Source: Gemmataceae bacterium | Lineage (GTDB): Bacteria > Planctomycetota > Planctomycetia > Gemmatales > Gemmataceae | Assembly: GCA_003136315.1 (NCBI GenBank) | Contig: PLDW01000137.1 | Coordinates: forward strand, 1-39,166 | DNA length: 39,166 nt | Reading direction: 5' to 3' | Shown here: positions 1-7,561 of the stretch, piece after piece | How the letters are laid out: every line of letters starts with the position of its first letter | Position numbering within the stretch: position 1 is the stretch's first letter | Translations under genes and position numbers: made by a program | The notes under the pieces: model-generated | Seen by the model: the letters and a program-made list of their open reading frames with translations, nothing else | What the model was told of the DNA's origin: nothing | Database searches by the model: none

Positions 1-195
1 CACCGCTGGCGTATTGGCCCAGGGTGGCCAGGCCACGTTGAAAATGCCGTTTTTCTCCTGTTCGTTTGATCGGCGAAAAACACGGTTCTGATCTTGGACG
101 AGTTCTAAGCGGGCGGGGGCCGCGCGCTCCCGGTCTCACGGTTCCGGGCGCGAAGGGGCTCACACCCCCAATCGCCAACAACGGTAGCGGACGCC

Positions 196-3100
196 ATGCA
201 ACGCAAATTCTTCCGCGGCTTCTTGATCTGCCTGATCCCGTGCCTGGCGGCCGGGGTCTTTGCTTTCCGGCTCGACAAGTACAAGTTGGGCATCGATCTC
301 GCCGGCGGGACGATCCTCGTCTACGAGATCAACCTCGAACGGACAAAACAGCTCAACGCCACCCGGGAGGAGCAGGGTCCGGGTCCGCGAACCCGCACCT
401 CGGCGGTCCCCTCGGAAGGGCTCAGCAGCGACGACATGCTGAAGCTGGCCTCCCAGATCAAACGGCGGATTGACCCCGCTGACCTGAAGAACGTCACAGT
501 CCGCCCACTTGGGAACACCCGCCTTGAGATCATCCTCCCCACCGGTGGGTCCGGGGGCAGTCGATCGAACCTGACGACCGAGGAGATCGAAGAGGTCAAG
601 CGGCTTGTCTCCCAGATGGGAGTTCTGGAGTTCCGCATCCTGGCGAACACGGTGGACGACGAGGCCGGAATCCGAACCGCACGTGAACTAATCGACGCCG
701 CCAGCCCTGACGATCTGAGTGCCTGGGCGAGCCGCGGCTTGCCACCGGTCGCCCCACCCGACGAATTCGAGGTCAAGGCGGAATCGGAGAAAGCCTCGAA
801 AGTCCGCTACGCCTGGGTCGAACTTGGCCCGACCGAACGAGAGACCATCGGGTTGCAAAATGCGTCCGAGGTGGCCGGGGCAGCTGGGGGTGGGCTCTGG
901 TCGGAGGCCGCCCGGAACCGAAACAAGGCGTTCGTCCACAACTACGGAAATGAGGGCAAGGCGGCCTCGATGGTCCTCTTCAGCCGGGCCGTCGACCCCA
1001 GAAGCCCTCGCGCCATGCAGGAGATTGCAGCCGTTCGACAGGCTGTCAAGAGCGGCGGTTTGCCTGAATCCACAATCCGGGAGCCGGATGGGCAAGAGAA
1101 GACACCGGAAAAGATTTACCAGTTGATCCTCACCGATGCGGCGGTCGGAGATGCCGTGAAAGTTCCAGACGGCGTGATCTCGGTCACCGGGCCGAAGCGG
1201 TTCGAGTATTTCGTCCTTACCCGCGTCTCTCCGGTCGATAACGTCAGGGTCGAAGGCGATATCTCACTGAGTGCCTCCGCGGACACAGATTCGAAGCTCA
1301 ATCCCTGTGTCGCGTTTCGGTTCAACGGCCCTGGTGCCCAGGCGTTCGGTCGAATGACCGAGCGGAATAAGCCCGGCGCGAATACCATTCGGGCACTGGC
1401 CATCTCACTTGATGACCGCATTGTGTCGGCCCCGACTCTGAACGCCGTCATCACTTCTGCGGGACAGATCAGCGGAAGGTTTGATGCCAAGAGCGTCAAC
1501 CGGCTGGTGACCTTCCTCCGCAATGGTGCCTTGAACGCCCAACTCCGGGAGAAGCCGGTCAGCGAGAACACAATCGGCCCGACCCTCGGGGCAGACACCA
1601 TCCACAAGGGGACGCTTGCGGTCGGACTGGCCTTTGGTGTGGTCCTTTTGTTCATGCTGGGGTACTACCGGTTTGCCGGGGTCGTTGCCTGCGTCGCGCT
1701 GCTGGCCAACTTGCTCCTGACGGTCGGATTCATGGTCGGGGTCAATGCTGCGTTCACCCTTCCCGGTCTGGCTGGGATCGTGCTCATGCTTGGGATGGCG
1801 GTGGATGCGAACGTGCTGATCTACGAGCGATTGCGAGAGGAGCGGAATAAGGGGGCCAACCTTGTCACCGCGATCCGCAATGGCTACGACCGGGCATTCC
1901 CGACGATCATCGACACCCACCTGTCGAGCATCTTCACCGCCATCGTCCTGTACACCTTCGGGAACGACCAACTCAAGGGGTTCGCGATTAGCCTCACGGT
2001 CGGGCTCGCGATCAGCCTGTTTACCTCCCTTTACATGACCCGGCTCATGTTCGACTACCGGTTGCACACGCATGGGCTGACCGAGCTGAGGATGATGCGA
2101 TTGTTCGAGCGGCCGTCTTTCAATCCGATGAAATACCGGTTCGCCCTGTTCACCACCACAAGCATCCTGACCATCCTCGGACTGGGCCTGTTCCTGGTCC
2201 GTGGGGATTCCGGGTTGAATGTCGATTTCCGTGGCGGGACAGTGTACGCTGGTCGGCTCAAAGATGGCGAAGAGCGGGCCTTGACCACCAGCGGTGGGAC
2301 TCTCGGCTTGCGGGAGTTGCTCTCCGCTGAACGGCAGCAGGATCGCCTGAAGGTCACAGACGTTCGATGGGCGAACCGACCGGCTAGTGGCGATGTCACA
2401 GCACTGGGCACATACACCTTCGTGATTACCTACCAGGACGGGACAACGACTAGCGTTTCCCTTACCCAGAAGCCGGACGGGAACACCGACAAGGAGATGG
2501 AAGAGGCCGTCAAGGCCCGGGCCCAGCATCTCCCGGACATCTCCGTCGAACAGATCTTCCTGTCAACGGACCCCACATTCCCCGACGGGAAGAGTCGGTA
2601 CTTCACAGTTCGGACGACCGAGAGACAACCCGACCTCGTGCGAGCAAGCCTGGACAAACTCCTCCGCTCCGACCCGGTCAAAGCGGGTGACCCGGGCTTG
2701 CCACTCGTCGCGAGTACCGACGTGACAGTCGGCCCTGTCACCGGGCCTGTGGTGGAGCTGAGTTTCGACCGGCCAACCTCGCCAAGCCTGATGCGTGACG
2801 TGCTTGACCGGGAGTTTTCCTCGGCGAGTGCTTCGGACGGTGCAACCACGTTCGAATTGATCCCGACCGGCGAGACCGACGGCGGCCGATATAAGACCAT
2901 GCGCCTGGATGTGTCCAAGAATGCCCGACTGGCCGCGCTGCGAAAGAAAGCCCTGGCGGACGACACAGGCGGACCCGCTGCGGCGGCGGTTGTCGGCTAC
3001 TCGGTCGCGTCGGCCACGGCGGCGGCCTTCGCCGACCCGGACCTGGAGGCCCAGATCCGAACCCTCAAGAGCATCCTGGATAAGAGCAAGCGAGCGATCG

Positions 3101-3753
3101 AGACCCGCCCAGAACCCGAACGACTTGAGGTGTTCGACAGCACACTGGCCTCCGAGACCCGGACGAAAGCGCTCTGGGCGATCGTCTGGAGTTGGGTCGC
3201 GATCCTCCTTTACCTCTGGTTCCGGTTCGGGAGTTGGACCTTTGGGGCAGCCGCGGTCATCTGCCTGATCCACGACCTCTGCTTCACCCTGGGTGCAATT
3301 GCGATCTGCCACTATCTGTACGACAACCCATTTGGGCAAATTCTCGGGCTGGAAGATTTCAAGATCGACTTGCCAACTGTGGCTGCTCTCTTGACCCTCG
3401 TCGGTTACTCCGTGAGCGACACGATCGTGGTCTTCGACCGTATCCGTGAGGTACGGGGCAAGAACCCAGCGCTGACCCCGCAAATGATCAACGACAGTGT
3501 GAACCAGACCCTGAGCCGGACGGTCCTGGCGAGCTTGACGGTGTTCCTCGTCGTCACGGTTCTTTACTGGTTCGGCGGAGAGGGGGTCCATCTCTTCGCG
3601 TATGTGATGGTGATCGGGGTGATGGTGGGGACGTACAGTTCGGTATTCGTCGCCAGTCCCTTGCTCCTGCTCTTCGGTGAGGGCCACGGAGAACAGTCCG
3701 CCACGCCGACCGAGGCTCTCAAGACCGAGGAAGAGGCCGTCGTCGAGGGCTGA
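196..3753 (+). CDS. secDF: SecD-SecF fusion protein, Sec translocon accessory subunit
   Basis: Inner-membrane protein that uses the proton motive force to help SecYEG export proteins. The 1185-residue chain joins SecD and SecF. SecD part: a membrane segment near residues 5-24 followed by LGIDLAGGT, a long periplasmic domain, then a membrane block from about residue 474 containing GMAVDANVLIYERLREE (D537). SecF part: a membrane segment near 650-670, DFRGGT at 677, and a last membrane block from about 993 with VGYSVSDTIVVFDRIRE (D1075). Both transmembrane aspartates needed for proton coupling are present. The periplasmic segment of the SecF half is about 315 residues, far longer than in E. coli SecF. 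The ATG at 196 gives a sensible start (MQRKFFRG then hydrophobic). The gene order upstream is not visible, so a yajC neighbour cannot be confirmed. Confidence 0.95.
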   Translation: MQRKFFRGFLICLIPCLAAGVFAFRLDKYKLGIDLAGGTILVYEINLERTKQLNATREEQGPGPRTRTSAVPSEGLSSDDMLKLASQIKRRIDPADLKNVTVRPLGNTRLEIILPTGGSGGSRSNLTTEEIEEVKRLVSQMGVLEFRILANTVDDEAGIRTARELIDAASPDDLSAWASRGLPPVAPPDEFEVKAESEKASKVRYAWVELGPTERETIGLQNASEVAGAAGGGLWSEAARNRNKAFVHNYGNEGKAASMVLFSRAVDPRSPRAMQEIAAVRQAVKSGGLPESTIREPDGQEKTPEKIYQLILTDAAVGDAVKVPDGVISVTGPKRFEYFVLTRVSPVDNVRVEGDISLSASADTDSKLNPCVAFRFNGPGAQAFGRMTERNKPGANTIRALAISLDDRIVSAPTLNAVITSAGQISGRFDAKSVNRLVTFLRNGALNAQLREKPVSENTIGPTLGADTIHKGTLAVGLAFGVVLLFMLGYYRFAGVVACVALLANLLLTVGFMVGVNAAFTLPGLAGIVLMLGMAVDANVLIYERLREERNKGANLVTAIRNGYDRAFPTIIDTHLSSIFTAIVLYTFGNDQLKGFAISLTVGLAISLFTSLYMTRLMFDYRLHTHGLTELRMMRLFERPSFNPMKYRFALFTTTSILTILGLGLFLVRGDSGLNVDFRGGTVYAGRLKDGEERALTTSGGTLGLRELLSAERQQDRLKVTDVRWANRPASGDVTALGTYTFVITYQDGTTTSVSLTQKPDGNTDKEMEEAVKARAQHLPDISVEQIFLSTDPTFPDGKSRYFTVRTTERQPDLVRASLDKLLRSDPVKAGDPGLPLVASTDVTVGPVTGPVVELSFDRPTSPSLMRDVLDREFSSASASDGATTFELIPTGETDGGRYKTMRLDVSKNARLAALRKKALADDTGGPAAAAVVGYSVASATAAAFADPDLEAQIRTLKSILDKSKRAIETRPEPERLEVFDSTLASETRTKALWAIVWSWVAILLYLWFRFGSWTFGAAAVICLIHDLCFTLGAIAICHYLYDNPFGQILGLEDFKIDLPTVAALLTLVGYSVSDTIVVFDRIREVRGKNPALTPQMINDSVNQTLSRTVLASLTVFLVVTVLYWFGGEGVHLFAYVMVIGVMVGTYSSVFVASPLLLLFGEGHGEQSATPTEALKTEEEAVVEG

Positions 3754-4164
3754 GTCTGCGACTCCAGTGACCCCAGCGGGGTCGTAGCGTGTAGCCGGGG
3801 GTTGAGCGCAGCGACACCCCCGGCGGGCGAACGGGGACGAGCGGGAGCAGCACTGCTGGTGTAAACGCCTCGGTCCAGAGCAGGGGTGTCTGCCGTGGTC
3901 GGATGGTTGGTGTGCTCGCCTACGCCGCCGGGGGTCGGGCTGCGCCCGACCCCCGGCTAATCGCTGCGACCACAAAGGGGTCGATTGGTCCACCCACCGA
4001 TGCCAGTTGGCTTGGACTGGACAGATGGGGCTTGAGCCGAGCGATACCACCCGGCTACGTCCGACTCCACACCCGCCAGGTCCGCCGGAGTGCGAGCCCA
4101 ACCGGTTACGCCCAGCTCAGACAATTCGCGCATGCGCTGCGGCAGAACGCGGCTCTAATCTGTC
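3754..4164. repeat. Intergenic region with an inverted pair of REP-like palindromic repeats
   Basis: No convincing gene lies in these 411 bases. Two copies of one element occur in opposite orientation: copy A at about 3769-3824 and copy B at about 3927-3982. Each has a GGGGTC-type end, a GTCGYAGCG.TTAGCC-like middle and a G-rich hairpin (in B, GCCGGGGGTCGGGC facing GCCCGACCCCCGGC). Copy B has the longer perfect hairpin, while the stem of copy A is degenerate. The pair could fold into one large cruciform or act as a bidirectional terminator after secDF. Confidence 0.7.
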
Positions 4165-6615
4165 ATGATGACAAGGTGCCCCGCCCCAACCGTCCTGGCG
4201 CTCAGTGATGTCACGGATGCCAACCTCCTCCACCGGTTCGTTCAGGAGGGGGATCACGCGGCATTCGAGTTGCTCGTGTGGCGACATCGGCGGCTCGTGT
4301 TCGGCGTTTGTCGGCGGGTGACCGGTCATGCTCATGACGCCGAGGACGCGGCACAGGCCACATTCCTGATTTTGGCTCGCCGGGCGAGCGATGTCCGGGA
4401 GGCAAATGTGGCAGGGTGGTTGGCCCGGGTGGCATACCGCTGTGCCATCCGCGTCCGGACGAGCCAACAGAGTCAACGCTCGGGTGACCTCTCGACGGTT
4501 CCCGCTCCCGAACCCCCCACTCGCGATCCCGACCTCACCACCGTTCTCGATGAGGAATTGAACCGGCTTCCGGATAAGTATCGGGTGCCGGTGGTACTTT
4601 GCTACCTGCACGGGAAAACCTACGACCAGGCAGCGGGGGAACTGAACTGCCCGGTCGGGACGTTGTGTGGCTGGCTGACTCGGGCCAAGGCGATGTTGCG
4701 AAGACGGCTCACTCGTCGCGGTCTGACATTGAGTGTTGGAGGGTTAACGGTCTACCTGGACGGAGTTCGTTCGCAAGCGTTGGCCACGGACGACGCGATT
4801 CGATCGATCACCGCAGCGGCTGTGGCCTTTGCAGGCGGGGATGTGATCCCCGGCAGGGCGGCTGCCGTTGCGAATGGAGTGCTCCAGATGATGACATGGA
4901 AGTCGAAAATGTTCCCAGCGATGCTGGGGACTCTCACCCTCCTCCTCGGGCTGACCGCCGCGGCAGTCCCGCCTGACCCGCCGAACCCACCCGTCGCGGT
5001 CAAACCGACAGAAACAAAAACATCCGACGCCGACCATCTCCAAGGGGCATGGCTGTTCGACGCCGCGAGTATGGGGAAAAGCGACATCCTGGGGATGGTT
5101 TGGACAACCAAACTCACGGTTGCAGGGGATGCCATCACGATGGAGGGTTTCCTTGGTCTGAAGCCCTCACTGAAGGGGAACATCCGACTCGACCCTACCG
5201 CCAACCCCAAGCGATTCGACCTGCAACTCGAAGAGATCGATCTCGCCCAGGTCGGAGGTCCCATGAAGATCCCAGCGGGCAGCTATCTGGGCATCTACGA
5301 GTTGGTCGGAGGTCGCCTCCGCCTCCGCTTCAATCGAGAAGCGGGGGGAAAGCGCCCAGCCAGTTTCGACGACATAGGCGAAAAAGTGTGCGGGGCCTCG
5401 CTGGTGAAGGCGCCGACGTCCTTTACAGCGTTCCCGAAGGAAGTCCAGGTGAAGGTGATCGGTCTGGATGGGAAGCCAGCCAGTGGGGCGATTGCCTCGT
5501 CGCTCATCTTGCGACCTCCCCCCATCGAAACCTACGGGTTCGACGGCGCCCGGATCGAGCCGTCCAAGCTCACCGAGGAGCAGCGGAAGGAGCAGGAAAC
5601 TCGCCGCAAACTGCCCGAGGGTTGGATCGAAGAGGAACCGGGTGGGTGGAGAGCCATCAATGGCAGGAGGACCAGCTCCGAGGGAATCGCGAAGATGCGC
5701 TATGAGGACTGTTCAAGTCAGATTGTCGTTCGCGATCCTGCGACCAGGGGAATGGGCATTGTACCTGTATCTCCATCGTCGCTGATCGCTGGACAAGTGA
5801 CCGTCACGCTCCGACCCGTGTGTCGAGTGCTCGCCACCGCCACTTGTGCCGGGCTGACCAGAGCCGAGAGGGAGAAACAGGATTTGGATCCCATGTTTAC
5901 CACATCGATCCGGATACCGGGCGGCCGAGATTTCGCGGGAATGTACAGCAGGAGCGGAGAACTGGAATATCCGTTGCCGCCCGGTGACTATGTGCTCGAT
6001 GTCATCGGTGGATCGTACTACGGTCGCAAATCGACGAAATTCACAGTGCCCGAAAACCAGAGCGAATACCGCGTCCCGCCGGTGGTGTTGCCGCCGACCG
6101 GCTTACATGCCTGGATCGGCAAGCCTGCCCCAGAACTGACCGATGTCGTGGCCTGGAAGGGGCAGCCGGTGAAACTGGCCGACCTCAAGGGGAAAGTCGT
6201 TCTGCTCCACTTTTGGGGCTACTGGTGCGGAGGGTGCATCCAGGACATGCCGGTGCTAATGGAGCTGCACGACACGTTCAAGGACAAGGGTCTCGTGATC
6301 GTCGGCATCCACCTGGACGGGGAGGGTGAGATCGACTCCGCGAAAGCACTCGATGAGAAGTTGGCGTTATACAAGAAAGATTTGTGGAAAGGAAAGGACA
6401 TCCCGTTCCCGGTGGCTCTGACTTCCGGCAAGCGAGCGAGTGAGGACGAGAACGCCGGCCGCGGACCGCTGGCCCAGAAGTTCGGCATCCGCGGCTACCC
6501 CCACACACTCATCATTGACCGCGACGGTAAGATCGTTGGTGATGGTTTGAATACCCAGGACGCAAAAGCGGCGATCGCGAGAATCGAATACCTTCTGAAA
6601 GTCGATAAGAAGTAG
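4165..6615 (+). CDS. ECF sigma factor fused to TIGR03067-like and TlpA-type thioredoxin domains
   Basis: An 816-residue multidomain protein. Residues ~17-85 are sigma region 2 (LLHRFVQEGDHAAFELLV, then DAEDAAQATFLILARRA). Residues ~125-180 are sigma region 4 (LPDKYRVPVVLCYLHGKTY, helix-turn-helix, RRRLTRRG). One membrane segment follows at ~249-270. From ~288 comes a stretch typical of the planctomycete TIGR03067 domain (LQGAW, RLDPTANPKRFDL, GIYELVGGRLRLRF). A beta-sandwich-like stretch follows. From ~655 to the end is a TlpA/AhpC-type thioredoxin fold with WCGGC at 687-691 and a cis-Pro loop (GYPHTLI). Inference: the sigma domain is cytoplasmic and the redox domain extracytoplasmic, so one chain could link envelope redox state to transcription. 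No separate anti-sigma gene is adjacent. The start has no obvious Shine-Dalgarno sequence. Confidence 0.88.
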   Translation: MMTRCPAPTVLALSDVTDANLLHRFVQEGDHAAFELLVWRHRRLVFGVCRRVTGHAHDAEDAAQATFLILARRASDVREANVAGWLARVAYRCAIRVRTSQQSQRSGDLSTVPAPEPPTRDPDLTTVLDEELNRLPDKYRVPVVLCYLHGKTYDQAAGELNCPVGTLCGWLTRAKAMLRRRLTRRGLTLSVGGLTVYLDGVRSQALATDDAIRSITAAAVAFAGGDVIPGRAAAVANGVLQMMTWKSKMFPAMLGTLTLLLGLTAAAVPPDPPNPPVAVKPTETKTSDADHLQGAWLFDAASMGKSDILGMVWTTKLTVAGDAITMEGFLGLKPSLKGNIRLDPTANPKRFDLQLEEIDLAQVGGPMKIPAGSYLGIYELVGGRLRLRFNREAGGKRPASFDDIGEKVCGASLVKAPTSFTAFPKEVQVKVIGLDGKPASGAIASSLILRPPPIETYGFDGARIEPSKLTEEQRKEQETRRKLPEGWIEEEPGGWRAINGRRTSSEGIAKMRYEDCSSQIVVRDPATRGMGIVPVSPSSLIAGQVTVTLRPVCRVLATATCAGLTRAEREKQDLDPMFTTSIRIPGGRDFAGMYSRSGELEYPLPPGDYVLDVIGGSYYGRKSTKFTVPENQSEYRVPPVVLPPTGLHAWIGKPAPELTDVVAWKGQPVKLADLKGKVVLLHFWGYWCGGCIQDMPVLMELHDTFKDKGLVIVGIHLDGEGEIDSAKALDEKLALYKKDLWKGKDIPFPVALTSGKRASEDENAGRGPLAQKFGIRGYPHTLIIDRDGKIVGDGLNTQDAKAAIARIEYLLKVDKK

Positions 6616-6715
6616 CGACTCCTCTCGCCGCCCATGTGCCATTCGTGAGAGCGACGGTGGGCGATACATCGAGAGGATGGGGCGCGGTTGCAACCCTTGT
6701 TCTCGTGAAGCCGAT

Positions 6716-7279
6716 TTAGTCGGCGGGTATCAGTTCCGGCTCCTGGGTCACTTCGGTTCGGGTCGGCGGGATGAGGCCAAGCAGTAGCGCGGCGACGCCG
6801 ACCTGAAGGATGAGCGGCCAGATGACCGCCTTGAGATCCTCGGGTGCCACGGTCAAATGCATGCCGTCTATCAGTGCGACTCCGACGATGCCTGTCAGAT
6901 ACATCCCTCCCCCGACAAGGAGTACCCGCAGGAGGGTTCCCTCGTCACGGCGGAAATACCGTCCGGTCGCGTTGATGACGACCGCAGCTATCGCAGGGAG
7001 TGGTGTTAACACGAAGATGACGTTGATTTCCGGGTGCGCTTTGAAGCCTCCCCAGTAACACCGGGCGATGACTTGAACGCCAGCAACGAACAGCACCAGC
7101 CCGGCCGCAACAAAGATGTACCCGAGCCGGATGGCTACGGAGGGGTCGTCCTTTTGCGCGGAATTGATGAACTCGTTGCTGCCGAGGATGGCAGCCATCC
7201 ACCCGATGAAGAAGAGGAAATACCCGCCTAGAAACCGCCACACGGTGTGAACCTGTTCCGGACCAGTAGACGCAGCCAT
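6716..7279 (-). CDS. Small multi-pass membrane protein of unknown function
   Basis: No family recognised. The 187-residue protein starting MAASTGPEQVHTVWRF has about five hydrophobic helices: VWRFLGGYFLFFIGWMAAI, LGYIFVAAGLVLFVAGVQVI, VIFVLTPLPAIAAVVI, VLLVGGGMYLTGIVGVALI and VIWPLILQVGVAALLLGLI. It has a short polar C-terminal tail (TRTEVTQEPELIPAD). An in-frame start at 7420 would add 47 Arg/Pro-rich residues that look non-native, so the ATG at 7279 is preferred. The gene lies downstream of the KimA-like transporter on the same strand, separated from it by the heptamer array. It may be cotranscribed with the transporter. Confidence 0.65.
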   Translation of the reverse strand: MAASTGPEQVHTVWRFLGGYFLFFIGWMAAILGSNEFINSAQKDDPSVAIRLGYIFVAAGLVLFVAGVQVIARCYWGGFKAHPEINVIFVLTPLPAIAAVVINATGRYFRRDEGTLLRVLLVGGGMYLTGIVGVALIDGMHLTVAPEDLKAVIWPLILQVGVAALLLGLIPPTRTEVTQEPELIPAD

Positions 7280-7443
7280 GACGCACCCCGCGATGGGTCG
7301 CCGGGGACCGACAGGCAGCGCGGACTCACCGCCCGGGGGCAACCACGCTCGAACTATGGCATACGCCGCGCGGAATCGACTCACTCGTTCTCGAAATTCT
7401 GGAACGCTCGACCGTTTCATGCGGGAGCCGAATGAGCCCCAGC

Positions 7444-7555
7444 TTCCGAGTTCCGCGTTCCGAGTTCCGCGTTCCGCGTTCCGCGTTCCGCGTTCCGAGT
7501 TCCGAGTTCCGCGTTCCGCGTTCCGCGTTCCGAGTTCCGCGCTCCGCGTTCCGCG
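7444..7555. repeat. Heptanucleotide tandem repeat array, 16 units
   Basis: Sixteen contiguous 7-bp units of TTCCGCG or TTCCGAG, one ending with the variant CTCCGCG, with no spacer. The order of the A-type (GAG) and C-type (GCG) units is A C A C C C C A A C C C A C C C. The array ends 6 bp before the stop codon of the KimA-like gene on the minus strand, so it lies in that gene's 3' untranslated region and upstream of the next minus-strand gene. A period of 7 is not a multiple of 3, which argues against it being coding. Confidence 0.95.
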
Positions 7556-7561
7556 CTCCCC

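Noticed and set aside
2-91. Short open frame ending at 91 upstream of secDF, possibly the end of a preceding gene such as yajC
   Set aside because: Only 29 codons are visible and they match no family I recognise; two other frames are equally short, so no call can be supported.
1405-2529. Long minus-strand open frame opposite secDF
   Set aside because: It is antisense to a well-conserved gene and its composition (Gln/Asp/His/Gly-rich) is that of a GC-rich shadow frame.
2563-4101. 512-codon minus-strand open frame covering the end of secDF and the repeat region
   Set aside because: It runs through the REP-like repeats and is antisense to secDF; no domain is recognisable.
7444-7555. Considered as a CRISPR array
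   Set aside because: Units are 7 bp with no spacers; this is a simple tandem repeat.
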